Notes under the pieces: model-generated | Seen by the model: only the letters and a program-made list of their open reading frames with translations | Told to the model about the DNA's origin: nothing | Databases searched by the model: none | Shown here: positions 45,248 to 54,174 of the stretch, piece after piece | How the letters are laid out: each line of letters begins with the position of its first letter | How positions within the stretch are numbered: position 1 is the stretch's first letter | Program-made: the position numbers and the translations under genes | From: Bin87 sp965203855 | GTDB lineage: Bacteria; Chloroflexota; Dehalococcoidia; Lucifugimonadales; UBA3495 | Reading direction: 5' to 3' | Assembly (NCBI GenBank): GCA_965203855.1 | Contig: CBDBDN010000005.1 | Location: 372,001-436,000 of the forward strand | Length of the DNA stretch: 64,000 nt

Positions 45248-46129
45248 TTGAAAATAAAGGACATATTGAATCGGAAGCGGACGGTTTCGTTTGAGTTTTT
45301 CCCGCCGCGTGAGGCGGACGGCGTGCCCGGGGTGATTGAGGTCATCAAGGGGTTGCAGCGGTTCGCCCCGGATTTTGTATCGGTTACTTACGGGGCGGGC
45401 GGGGGAACGCGGGAGCATACCGAGGCGATTACGCTGCGTCTGCGGCAGGAGACGGATCTGACGGTGATGGCGCATCTTACCTGCGTGGCGCAAACGCGCC
45501 GGGCGGTGAACGGGGTTTTGCAGCGTCTTGCCGCCGCGGGCATTGAGAACATTATTGCGTTGCGGGGGGATCGTCCGCCGGGCTACGAGACCGCCGTTGC
45601 GGGGGACGACGAGTTTGCACACGCTACGGATTTGATTGAACACATCCGCGGCAATTTTGACTTGGGGGTTGCGGCGGCGTGCTATCCGGAGGGGCATACG
45701 GAATCTGCCGACCTGGATACGGATCTGAAATATATTCGGATGAAGCAGGATTTGGGGGCGGATTTTCTGATTACGCAGCTGTTTTACGACAATGCTCATT
45801 ACTATGGGCTGTTGGAACGGGCGGCTCGGGCCGGGATTAGCCTGCCGATAGTGCCGGGGGTGCTGCCGATACAGAATACGGCGCAGATCAGGCGGTTCAC
45901 GGCGCTGTGCGGGGCGAGTATTCCGGCGGGGCTGGACGCGCAGCTGGAACGCTATGCGGAGGACAATCGGGCGGTGCGGGAGATTGGCATAGAACACGCC
46001 GTGCGGCAGGTGGAGGATTTGTGGGCCAACGGCGTACCCGGGGTGCATTTTTATGTGCTGAACCGTTCTTATTCCATATCCCGCATTTTGGAAACGCTGG
46101 GGCTGCGGGCTGGCGGAGTGGTACAATGA
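45248..46129 (+). CDS. metF: Methylenetetrahydrofolate reductase MetF
   Basis: 293 residues, FAD TIM-barrel: SFEFFPPREADG with the catalytic Glu, FVSVTYGAGGG, HLTCVAQTRR, ALRGDRPPG, FLITQLFYDN and PGVLPIQNTAQI. It supplies 5-methyl-THF for methionine synthesis. The start appears to be TTG 45248. The stop overlaps acpS by four bases. Confidence 0.94.
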   Translation: MKIKDILNRKRTVSFEFFPPREADGVPGVIEVIKGLQRFAPDFVSVTYGAGGGTREHTEAITLRLRQETDLTVMAHLTCVAQTRRAVNGVLQRLAAAGIENIIALRGDRPPGYETAVAGDDEFAHATDLIEHIRGNFDLGVAAACYPEGHTESADLDTDLKYIRMKQDLGADFLITQLFYDNAHYYGLLERAARAGISLPIVPGVLPIQNTAQIRRFTALCGASIPAGLDAQLERYAEDNRAVREIGIEHAVRQVEDLWANGVPGVHFYVLNRSYSISRILETLGLRAGGVVQ

Positions 46130-46659
46130 TTGCGACGGGGGTGGATCTGATAGAGATTGACCGCATTGCGGCGACGTTGCAGCGCTATGGGGAGCGTTTT
46201 TTGCGGCGGATATTTACGCCGGACGAGATTGCGTACTGCCGGGGCCGGGCGCCAAATTTGGCGGCGCGGTTTGCGGCCAAAGAGGCGGTAATGAAGTCGC
46301 TGGGGACGGGCTTTCGGGGGGTGGGCTGGCGGGATGTGGAAGTGGTGCGGGCGCCGAGCGGGGCGCCGAGTCCGCGGCTGCATGGGCGGGCGCGGCGGCG
46401 GGCGGAGCGGCTGGGGGTTACGGAAATTGGCATCAGTTTGTCGCATTCGCGGGGGTTTGCGCTGGCTTTCGCCGTAGCGACCCGGCCGGATACGGATGAT
46501 TTCCGGGCTGCCAACGCCGCTGTTCTGTGGGGGGATGCGGTGGCTCCGCAAGCCGTCGGTTCCAGCCCGGCTGCCGGCCTTATTGCCGACTGCGATTTCA
46601 GCCCGATTTCCGGGCCTATTTCCAAGCCTATTTCCAAATTCGCTGCCAGAGAGCATTAG
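46126..46659 (+). CDS. acpS: Holo-[acyl-carrier-protein] synthase AcpS with C-terminal extension
   Basis: 177 residues. AcpS transfers phosphopantetheine to ACP: ATGVDLIEIDRIA, RIFTPDEIAYC, and AARFAAKEAVMKSLGTG hold the metal and CoA-binding residues, and ISLSHSRGFALAFAV ends the normal domain near 125. The remaining ~50 residues are an extension with repeats (ISGPISKPISK), absent from standard AcpS. Starts within metF (ATGA). Confidence 0.92.
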   Translation: MIATGVDLIEIDRIAATLQRYGERFLRRIFTPDEIAYCRGRAPNLAARFAAKEAVMKSLGTGFRGVGWRDVEVVRAPSGAPSPRLHGRARRRAERLGVTEIGISLSHSRGFALAFAVATRPDTDDFRAANAAVLWGDAVAPQAVGSSPAAGLIADCDFSPISGPISKPISKFAAREH

Positions 46660-46671
46660 GATAACTGCGCT

Positions 46672-48267
46672 ATGCCATTCATGCCTGTACCCGTTGTTAC
46701 CGTCCGCGAGATGCAGTCGCTGGAGGCGGCGTCAAGTCGGCGCGGCGTTGGCGCCGATACACTGATGGAGAATGCGGGCTTGGCCTGCGCCGGGCATATC
46801 CGGGGCCGGCTGGGCGGGGCGGCGGGCCGGCGGGTACTGGTTTTAGTGGGGCCGGGCAACAATGGGGCGGACGGGCTGGTTACGGCGCGTCGGCTGCGCC
46901 GCTGGGGGGCGGAAGTCTGCTGCTATGTAGTGCGGGGGCGTCCGGATCCGGATCCCAAAATGGCGGATGCGCTGGCGGATGATGTGCCGGTGGTTGCGGC
47001 GGCGGATGATCCGCGTTTCAGCCGACTGGAGGCATTGCTGGGCAGCAGCGGAGTAGTGGTTGACGCGATATTGGGGGCGGGGCGGTATCGTCCGCTGGCG
47101 GGCCCGGTGGCGGAGGTGGCGGCGCGGGTGAACGAGGCGCGGCACGCGGGGAAGTTTCGGACTGTGGCGCTGGATATACCTACGGGGGTCAACCCGGACA
47201 CGGGGGAAGTGGATCTGGAGACCATAGAGGCGGACGAAACGCTGGCGCTGCATTGCCCGAAAGCGGGCATCGCCAACTTTCCGGGGGCGGGTTTCGCCGG
47301 GGACATCACGGTACTGGACATAGGGCTGCCGGCGCAGCGTCCGACCGACACGCAGCTGAATTGCGAATGGATGACGGCGGCGGCGGCGCGCGAGCTGCTG
47401 CCGCCGCGGCTGCTTACTTCGCACAAGGGGGATTTCGGGCATTTGCTGATAGTGGCCGGCTCGCGCCACTATATCGGAGCGGCATACTTGGCGGCGCAGG
47501 GGGCGCATCGGGTGGGGACGGGGCTGGTAACTTTGGCGACGCCGGAGTCGGTGTACCGGATGGCGGCGGTAAAGCTTACGGAAACGATACATTTGCCGCT
47601 GCCGGAGGATGCGGAGGGGCGGATTCGTCCGACGGCGGTAGCGGATGAGCTGCGCCATCATATTGGGGTTTATTCGGCGTTGGCGGTGGGCTGCGGCATC
47701 GGGTGGTCGGCGGGGACGACGCAGGTGATAGACCGGCTGCTGCTGAATTCGGTGGGGGTGCCATCATTGCCGTCGCTGCCGGCGGTGATAGACGCGGACG
47801 GCCTGAATAATTTGTCGGACTGCCCGGACTGGCCGGCGCGGTTGAGTCGGGCGTCCATATTGACGCCGCATCCGGGGGAGATGTCGCGGTTGACGGGGGA
47901 GACGGCCGGCAGGGTGCAGTCGGATCGGCTGGCGGCGGCGGGCGGTGCGGCGGCGGAATGGCAGCAGACGGTGCTGCTGAAAGGGGCGTACAGCATCGTA
48001 GCGGCGGCGGACGGGCGCAAGCGGGTGCTGCCGTTTGCGAATCCGGCGTTGGCGGCGGGCGGCACGGGCGACTTGCTGACGGGCATCATCGGGGGGCTGC
48101 TGGCGCAAGGGCTGGCGGCCTATGACGCCGCTGCGCTGGGGGGATACATACACGGGCTGGCCGCCGGGGAGGTGCGGCGGCGGCATGGGGATACGGGCAT
48201 TGTGGCCAGCGACTTGCTGGAGTGTATGCCGGATGTGATGGCGTCGTTGCAGGCGCAGGACGGGTAG
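46672..48267 (+). CDS. nnr: Bifunctional NAD(P)H-hydrate epimerase/dehydratase
   Basis: 531 residues. NnrE (residues 1-215): MENAGLACAGHIRG and VGPGNNGADGLVTARRL. NnrD (230-525): KGDFGHLLIVAGSRHYIGAA, LTPHPGEMSRLTG and AGGTGDLLTGIIGGLLAQG. Repairs hydrated NADH. The acpS-nnr order 13 bases apart matches many bacteria. Confidence 0.95.
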   Translation: MPFMPVPVVTVREMQSLEAASSRRGVGADTLMENAGLACAGHIRGRLGGAAGRRVLVLVGPGNNGADGLVTARRLRRWGAEVCCYVVRGRPDPDPKMADALADDVPVVAAADDPRFSRLEALLGSSGVVVDAILGAGRYRPLAGPVAEVAARVNEARHAGKFRTVALDIPTGVNPDTGEVDLETIEADETLALHCPKAGIANFPGAGFAGDITVLDIGLPAQRPTDTQLNCEWMTAAAARELLPPRLLTSHKGDFGHLLIVAGSRHYIGAAYLAAQGAHRVGTGLVTLATPESVYRMAAVKLTETIHLPLPEDAEGRIRPTAVADELRHHIGVYSALAVGCGIGWSAGTTQVIDRLLLNSVGVPSLPSLPAVIDADGLNNLSDCPDWPARLSRASILTPHPGEMSRLTGETAGRVQSDRLAAAGGAAAEWQQTVLLKGAYSIVAAADGRKRVLPFANPALAAGGTGDLLTGIIGGLLAQGLAAYDAAALGGYIHGLAAGEVRRRHGDTGIVASDLLECMPDVMASLQAQDG

Positions 48268-48339
48268 TCAAGGCAGTGCGGCGGTGAATAACCAGCCCGG
48301 CGTCCTAACCGTGATTTTGGCGAAAGGCGGAATTCAGAG

Positions 48340-48565
48340 GCGTAGTTAGTTACTACTGTAATGGAAGCGGCGGACATAGATTCCGGCTTTCGCCGGAATG
48401 ACGGTTTGGGGGGTTGGAATGACGGTTTGGGGGGTTGGAATGACGGTTGGGGGGTTGGAATGACGGTTGGAGTGGGCGGAATGGCGGTTGGGGGGTTGGA
48501 ATGACGGTTGGAGTGGGCGGAATGGCGGTTGGGGGGTTGGAATGACGGTTGGAGTGGGCGGAATT
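48340..48565 (+). repeat. Dispersed repeat with higher-order tandem tail
   Basis: Long head (GGAAGCGGCGGACATAGATT), then three GGAATGACGGTTTGGGGGGTT-like units, then a repeating pair of GGAATGACGGTTGGAGTGGGC and GGAATGGCGGTTGGGGGGTT. The array reaches the ribosome site of the next gene. The right part is also open in an overlapping reading frame, but is repeat DNA. Confidence 0.9.
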
Positions 48566-48583
48566 ATGGTTGGAGGGGCGGCT

Positions 48584-49009
48584 GTGCTGTCGGAGCAGCA
48601 GATTGGCGTTTTGCGGGATGCGCCGGTGGGGCGTCTGGCTACCGCGGACAGCGGGGGGCGTCCTCATGTGATTCCGGTATGCTTTGCGTATGATGCCGGG
48701 GTGATTTATTCGGCGCTGGACGGGAAGCCCAAGCGCAGCGGACTGACCGGCCTGCGTCGGGTGCGTAATATCGTGTCCAATCCGCAGGCGGCGCTGGTGG
48801 TTGACCACTATGCGGATGACTGGTCCCAGTTGTGGTATCTGCTGATAATCGGGCGGGCCGAATTGCTGGAGGGCGGCGGGGAAGCGGCGCGGGCGATTGC
48901 CCGGCTGCGGGAGAAGTATCCGCAGTATCGGGAGATGGCGATAGACGGGAACCCGGTAATCCGGCTGACGCCGGAAAGGGTAACGGGCTGGGGTGGCAAC
49001 GCTGCCTAG
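48584..49009 (+). CDS. PPOX-class F420/FMN-dependent oxidoreductase
   Basis: 141 residues from GTG 48584 (GGAGGGG six bases upstream); ATG 48566 is an alternative. LRDAPVGRLATADSGGRPHV then IPVCFAY and a KPKRSGLTGLRRVRNI segment match pyridoxamine-5'-phosphate-oxidase-like split-barrel proteins, in particular the Rv0121-type F420-binding group. Substrate unknown. Confidence 0.82.
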   Translation: MLSEQQIGVLRDAPVGRLATADSGGRPHVIPVCFAYDAGVIYSALDGKPKRSGLTGLRRVRNIVSNPQAALVVDHYADDWSQLWYLLIIGRAELLEGGGEAARAIARLREKYPQYREMAIDGNPVIRLTPERVTGWGGNAA

Positions 49010-49120
49010 CTCCAATGGCGTCTTGACCGGAAGGGCCTATACCCCTAGAATGCGGCAGTCTTGGCCGGTTGGCCCGCTTTTGCCGGCGGGCGTCAAAATG
49101 GCCGGCGCAAAGCAGATACG

Positions 49121-49834
49121 ATGACGCAACTGGTATTTATACATGGCCCCGGCGCGGGCGGCTGCTCCGCATCTTTCGTTAATCAGCGGGCCTATTACCC
49201 CGGCAGCTTGGCACCCGACTTGCCGGGACATCCAGACGGCGCGCGTTGCGACAGCGTGGAACGCTATACCGACTGGCTGCGCGGCTGGCTGCATGGGCAG
49301 GGCATTGCCGGCGATCTCGTATTAAGCGGGTTCACGCTGGGCGCCTGCGTCGCATTGCAGTACGCCCTGGACTACCCGGATGAAGTCAAGGGATTGGCGC
49401 TGATGACTGTTGCGATGCGCCCCAAGCGGCGCAAGCCGGAGGATTTGCAGTTTCGGCTGGACGCCGCCGCCAATCCGCAAGTCTATGAACGCTGGCTGGC
49501 GATGATGGACGGCATTATGCACTTTATAGAACCCGAACTGCGCGCGAGTCTGTTGCAGAAGCATCGGGAAATCGGCCCCTTGGCGCAGCATCACGACCTT
49601 ACGGTTATTGACCGGTTTGATGTGCGCGACCGCATTCATACGCTGCGAGCGCCGCTGCTGTTGATACAGGGGGTTGACGACCCGCTGGCTACGGGCGACT
49701 ACGAATCGGAGATTCAGCGCGCCGTGCCGGGCTCAAAATTGATTCAGATGAAAGACGCCGGCCATTTTCCGATGGTGGAAAAGCCGGACGCAGTGAACGC
49801 CGCCCTGGAAGCTTTACTGGCCGAAATCGGCTAA
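49121..49834 (+). CDS. Alpha/beta hydrolase with Thr at the nucleophile elbow
   Basis: 237 residues. VFIHGPGAGG gives the oxyanion loop, Asp in IQGVDDPLA and His in DAGHFPMVE. The nucleophile elbow reads LSGFTLGACVAL: where G-x-S-x-G is expected it has G-F-T-L-G, so Thr replaces Ser. Either an unusual hydrolase or a non-hydrolytic family member. Confidence 0.82.
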   Translation: MTQLVFIHGPGAGGCSASFVNQRAYYPGSLAPDLPGHPDGARCDSVERYTDWLRGWLHGQGIAGDLVLSGFTLGACVALQYALDYPDEVKGLALMTVAMRPKRRKPEDLQFRLDAAANPQVYERWLAMMDGIMHFIEPELRASLLQKHREIGPLAQHHDLTVIDRFDVRDRIHTLRAPLLLIQGVDDPLATGDYESEIQRAVPGSKLIQMKDAGHFPMVEKPDAVNAALEALLAEIG

Positions 49835-49930
49835 ACGTTGCGCGTCCGGGCAATGTCAACATCAATAATCGCCGCAGCAGCGCCGCCGAATTTTATCGCA
49901 GCAGCGCCGCCGCAACGGAGGACATTTATC

Positions 49931-51577
49931 GTGGACGGAGTTACCGCAGTAGCCAATGTTCTGAAAATGGAGGGCGTGGAATGGATTGGCGTAATGCCGT
50001 CCAACCCGCTGATTGAAGCCGCCGCCATTGCCGGCATCCGGCCTATAGTCTGCCGGCAGGAACGCACGGGCGTGCATATGGCCGACGGCTTTTCGCGCGT
50101 CAACAACGGCAAAAAGATCGGCATCTTTCTGGCGCAGAACGGACCCGGCGCCGAAAACGCATTCGGCGGCGTGGCCCAGGCGTATGCCGACGGGGTGCCA
50201 ATTCTGGTTCTGCCGGCCGGGGTCGCGCGCAAACGCGTTGGCATTGAGCCGAATTTTCACCCGGTGCGGGCTTACGAAAGCATCACCAAGTGGGCCGCCC
50301 ATGTCAACTATGCCGACCGGGTGCCGGAGCTGATGCGGCAGGCGTTCACGAAACTGCGTTCCGGCAAGCCGGGGCCGGTGCTGCTGGAAATACCGCAAGA
50401 CCTTGCCGCCGATGAAATCAGCGAGGAGGATTTTGACTACATACCGCCGGCCCGGATGCGTACCGCCGCCGACCCCGACGCCATCGCCAGCGGGGTGCGC
50501 GGCCTGCTGTCCGCCCAGCGTCCCGTCATTATGGCCGGCCAGGGCGTAATGTACGCCGAAGCGACCGACGAGCTGCTGGAACTGGCGGAGTACTTGCAGA
50601 TACCCGTAATGACCACGCTGGAGGGCAAAAGCGCTTTCCCGGAGAATCATCCGCTGTCGCTTGGCGTTGGCGGCTCCAGCCAGACCGGGCCGGTGCATCG
50701 GTTCCTGACCAGCGCCGACGTGGTGTTCGGCGTGGGCGTCAGTTTTACCAAGAGCAGTTTTACGGCGCCCATACCGGCCGGCAAGACGCTGATACACCTT
50801 ACCAACGGCGAGGGCGACATCAACAAGGATTACCGCGCGCAGTACCCCATTCTGGGGGATGCCAAGCTGGCCTTGCGGCAGTTCATTGATGCCGTCAAGG
50901 CGCAGGGCGCGGCGCCGCGTCCGGCCAATCAGGAGCTGGCGTCTGAAATCGCGGCCAGCCGGGAAGCGTGGCTGGCCGAGTGGCTGCCTCGTCTCACCAG
51001 CAGCGAAACGCCGCTGAATCCCTATCGGGTAGTTTGGGACATAATGCACACGGTTGACCTGGACAACACCATCGTAACGCACGAGTCGGGCAGCCCGCGG
51101 GAGCAGGTATCGCCGTTCTGGGAAGCGCGCGCGCCGCGCAGCTTTATCGGCTGGGGCAAGTCCACGCAGCTGGGGTACAGCCTGGGGCTGGCGATGGGCG
51201 CCAAGATGGCGGCGCCGGAGAAAACCGTCATCAACTTTATGGGGGATGCCGCTTTCGGAATGGTCGGGCTGGATGTGGAAACCGCAGTGCGGGCGGGCAT
51301 TCCCATCACAACGGTGGTGATGAACAACTCTACGATGGCGATTTACCCGGACAGCCGGACGCCTACCGCAGTGGAACGCTACGGGCTGAAAGACTTGAGC
51401 GGCGATTTTTACCAGGTCGCCCTGGCCCTGGGCGCTTACGCCGAGCAGGTTACCGTTCCGGAGGAAATTGGCCCGGCGATGCGGCGCGCGCTGGCAGCGA
51501 ATCAGCAGGGCCGGCCGGCTCTGCTGGAATTCATCACTAAAGAGGAAGGGACCTTTTCCAAGTTCCGCTTTGACTAG
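49931..51577 (+). CDS. Thiamine-diphosphate enzyme (acetolactate synthase-like)
   Basis: 548 residues from GTG 49931, with CGGAGG ten bases before; a longer frame from 49853 would translate two copies of a GCAGCAGCGCCGCC repeat. N-terminal PYR domain with the catalytic Glu in CRQERTGVHMADG, central domain RPVIMAGQGV, and C-terminal PP domain MGDAAFGMVGLDVETAVRAG ... NN (ThDP/Mg binding). The substrate could be pyruvate, oxalyl-CoA or benzoylformate; no FAD-binding feature of true AHAS is obvious. Confidence 0.87.
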   Translation: MDGVTAVANVLKMEGVEWIGVMPSNPLIEAAAIAGIRPIVCRQERTGVHMADGFSRVNNGKKIGIFLAQNGPGAENAFGGVAQAYADGVPILVLPAGVARKRVGIEPNFHPVRAYESITKWAAHVNYADRVPELMRQAFTKLRSGKPGPVLLEIPQDLAADEISEEDFDYIPPARMRTAADPDAIASGVRGLLSAQRPVIMAGQGVMYAEATDELLELAEYLQIPVMTTLEGKSAFPENHPLSLGVGGSSQTGPVHRFLTSADVVFGVGVSFTKSSFTAPIPAGKTLIHLTNGEGDINKDYRAQYPILGDAKLALRQFIDAVKAQGAAPRPANQELASEIAASREAWLAEWLPRLTSSETPLNPYRVVWDIMHTVDLDNTIVTHESGSPREQVSPFWEARAPRSFIGWGKSTQLGYSLGLAMGAKMAAPEKTVINFMGDAAFGMVGLDVETAVRAGIPITTVVMNNSTMAIYPDSRTPTAVERYGLKDLSGDFYQVALALGAYAEQVTVPEEIGPAMRRALAANQQGRPALLEFITKEEGTFSKFRFD

Positions 51578-51599
51578 GGAAGCGGCCGGCAGATTATCC

Positions 51600-51780
51600 G
51601 TCGTTCCACCTAGACAGTCATTCCGGCTTTCGCCGGAATGGATGCCTGCCGGCTCCGTTACCGTGCTAGTAGGGTATGACGCTGGATTCCGGCTTTTGCC
51701 GGAATGACGGTATGGGCGGTATGGTCAGGATGGTGGGATGGCGGCGTGGTCGGTATGGCGGGATGGCGGCGTATCTAACG
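51600..51780 (+). repeat. Inverted and direct repeat heads
   Basis: A head in inverted orientation (51608-51650, including the long prefix) followed by a direct head with TTTTG loop at 51683 and GGGATGGCGG tails. Confidence 0.8.
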
Positions 51781-51863
51781 ATGTGCGCTGATGACAGCAG
51801 GGCGTAGCGCAAACGCTATCCGGCGGTTAAACTTTCCGGCGATGCTATAACGCGCCGGAGGGA

Positions 51864-52820
51864 ATGATGGTAATTGCCGGGTCGCCGACTGAGCTGGCCG
51901 CATTAGAGGATTTTCAGGCTGAGCTGGCCCGAATTATGGCCGGCGATGCTCCGATGGAGCCAATGGATCTGCCGGGCGCAGCGCCGGTTACCGATGCCCC
52001 AACCGGGTTGCCGTCCGCAGCGCCGGTTACCGATGACGCGCCGGCCGCCTTGCCGGATGCGGACGCCGGCGCTACTGCGGCGTTGGCGCCGGCCCATAAA
52101 AGGCCGCCGCCCGTCCGGGCCGTAGTTCCTTATCAGCCGACGATTAGGCAGCTGCCGCCGTGTGAACGGCCCCGGGAGCGTTTGCAGCAGCACGGCCCCC
52201 GCTATCTCAACAATGCCGAGCTGATTGCCATACTGCTGCGGACGGGAATTGCCGGCGAAAATGCGGTCAGTATGGCGATGCGCGTCATTGCCGAGTTCGA
52301 TGGGCTGGGCGGCCTGGCGCGCGCCGGCTATGCCGAATTGTGCGGCCAACGCGGGTTGAGCGACGCCAAAACCTGCGAGATTATGGCTGCGTTAGAGCTG
52401 GGACGCCGCATCGCATCGCTGGCTCCAGAGGAAAGGGCGCAGATTTCCGGCCCGGAGGACGCCGCCAATCTGGTGTCCGCCGAAATGTCGCTGCTGCCGC
52501 AGGAGAACCTGGTTACGCTGCTGCTCAATACCCGCAATCAGGTAGTTGCCCGCCGCACTATCTACATTGGCACTGTCAACAGCAGCGCGGTGCGGCCGGC
52601 CGAAGTGCTGCGGCCCGCCGTCCGTGAAAACGCGCCGTCGGTCATCGTGGTGCATAACCATCCGTCCGGCGACCCGACGCCCAGCCCGGAGGATATTGCG
52701 GTAACCAGAGATTTGGCAGCCAGCGGGAAACTGCTGGGGATTGAACTGCTGGACCATCTGGTTATCGGCAGCGGCGGACGCTTTACCAGCCTGAAAGAAA
52801 AGGGGCTCGGCTTTGACTGA
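51864..52820 (+). CDS. radC: RadC-family JAB-domain protein with long N-terminal extension
   Basis: 318 residues; standard RadC is about 225. The UPF0758 helix-hairpin-helix region (ERPRERLQQHGPRYLNNAEL) begins near 100, and the JAB/MPN metal motif is VVHNHPSGDPTPSPED. The first ~90 residues contain two GAAPVTD/SAAPVTD repeats and Asp/Ala-rich sequence, unlike other RadC. GGAGGG lies directly before the ATG pair 51864/51867. The role in DNA repair is disputed for this family. Confidence 0.9.
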   Translation: MMVIAGSPTELAALEDFQAELARIMAGDAPMEPMDLPGAAPVTDAPTGLPSAAPVTDDAPAALPDADAGATAALAPAHKRPPPVRAVVPYQPTIRQLPPCERPRERLQQHGPRYLNNAELIAILLRTGIAGENAVSMAMRVIAEFDGLGGLARAGYAELCGQRGLSDAKTCEIMAALELGRRIASLAPEERAQISGPEDAANLVSAEMSLLPQENLVTLLLNTRNQVVARRTIYIGTVNSSAVRPAEVLRPAVRENAPSVIVVHNHPSGDPTPSPEDIAVTRDLAASGKLLGIELLDHLVIGSGGRFTSLKEKGLGFD

Positions 52821-52874
52821 AGCCAAGCCTATAAAATGATGCGGAACAGGTAGGGCCGAGCCCGGCGCGATTCA

Positions 52875-52883
52875 TTATCCACA
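52875..52883 (+). promoter_or_regulatory. Consensus DnaA box
   Basis: TTATCCACA, a perfect match to the E. coli consensus, 24 bases before the cupin start. Solitary, so not an origin; a single site can titrate DnaA or be chance. Confidence 0.4.
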
Positions 52884-52907
52884 GGATGCGAAAGGAGGCG
52901 AATTACG

Positions 52908-53240
52908 ATGAGCGATTATTTTCTGCAAGCCGACGGGCGGGGTTACAAGGAGCTGGCGCCCGGCGCTCGCACGCGCACTTTCTGGGGCGAACAGATGCTG
53001 TTCTCTCTGGTAGAAGTGGCTGCCGGCGCCACGGTGCCGCGGCATACGCACCCGCACGAACAGGGCGGCATCATCGTGTCCGGCGAGCTGGAAATGGGCA
53101 TTGGCGGAGAAGTAAAGCTGCTGCGTCCCGGCGATATGTACATCATTCCCGGCGGCGTAGAACATTACGCGCAGGGGCAGGATGCCAAAGCCGTGGCTCT
53201 GGACATATTCAGCCCGGTGCGCGAGGAGTTTAAGTACTGA
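52908..53240 (+). CDS. Small cupin protein
   Basis: 110 residues, single cupin barrel. Metal ligands: PRHTHPHEQGGIIVSG (two His, Glu) and PGGVEH. AAAGGAGG precedes the ATG. Relatives serve as sugar-binding or dioxygenase-like proteins; no substrate can be named. Confidence 0.87.
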   Translation: MSDYFLQADGRGYKELAPGARTRTFWGEQMLFSLVEVAAGATVPRHTHPHEQGGIIVSGELEMGIGGEVKLLRPGDMYIIPGGVEHYAQGQDAKAVALDIFSPVREEFKY

Positions 53241-53279
53241 CGCCCTACCCGGCGCCGCCGCTGATTCACGGCGCGGCTG

Positions 53280-54113
53280 CTAACTTGCGTCCGGGTTGAA
53301 ATAGTCCGCTATTGCCAGCACCAAGCTGCCCATGTGCGGATGGCCAGGTTCGATATCTACCCGGATGCCGTACTCTTGCAGTTTGCGGGTGCATACCGGG
53401 CCTACTGACGCTATGGCGACGCCGTTGGCCAGGCTGTCACGCAGACGGTCGGCCCGGCCGGCCTGTTCCGCAATCTCCAGCAGGTTGGGAACTTGGGGGC
53501 GGCTGGTAAAGGCCAGGGCGTCAATCCGGCCGGCGGCCATTGCGTCAATCATAGCGACTGCCGGGGCGTGGTCGTCGGGCAGACCCCAGTCGTACAGGAC
53601 GAGTTCCCGGGATAGCGCGCCCTGCTGCCGCAGGTAGGTGGGCAGTTCGGCGTCGGGGCCGCCGTAGCGTTGCACGATGACTTGCCGGCCGTCCAGCGGC
53701 AGTTCGGATGCGGCCAATGCCGCCGTCAAGTCTGCCGAGGTGTAGGGCTCCGGCGGCATTACGGCGATGGGGATTTGATGGCGACGCAGGACGCGGCCCG
53801 GCTTGGGGCTGCGGGCGACGACGCTGATTTCTTGCAGGGCGGCGATGAATTCGTCCTGCCGCCCCATGGCGTCGGCAATGGACAGCATAGCGTTGGCGCC
53901 GACGCCGGTCAGAAAGATGGCGGTATCAACCCGGCCGGCGCAGACGTCGGCAACGGCCTGGCGCACTTCCGGGCTGTCGGTGAGGTAGTTCTCTTGCAGC
54001 ACGGGGGCGGCCAGCGGGACGCCGCCATGCCGGCGGATGAGGCCGGCCATTGCGTCGGGCATCCGGGCTTCGACGAAAGCGACTACCCGGCCGTTAAACG
54101 ATGACTGCGCCAT
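53280..54113 (-). CDS. hemD: Uroporphyrinogen-III synthase-family protein
   Basis: 277 residues. Two-domain HemD-like architecture with GRVVAFVEARMPDAMAGLI at the start, FLTGVGANAML, the linker, DALAFTSRPQVPNLL and GVAIASVGPVCTRKLQEYGI. It could close uroporphyrinogen III, the branch point to siroheme. It lies 61 bases after the siroheme reductase on the same strand, supporting that use. Confidence 0.85.
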   Translation of the reverse strand: MAQSSFNGRVVAFVEARMPDAMAGLIRRHGGVPLAAPVLQENYLTDSPEVRQAVADVCAGRVDTAIFLTGVGANAMLSIADAMGRQDEFIAALQEISVVARSPKPGRVLRRHQIPIAVMPPEPYTSADLTAALAASELPLDGRQVIVQRYGGPDAELPTYLRQQGALSRELVLYDWGLPDDHAPAVAMIDAMAAGRIDALAFTSRPQVPNLLEIAEQAGRADRLRDSLANGVAIASVGPVCTRKLQEYGIRVDIEPGHPHMGSLVLAIADYFNPDAS

Positions 54114-54174
54114 AATGCGGATTGCCGACTGCGGGCGGATGTGTCAGTTGCGCTAGACAGTGCGCCGGACGGCG

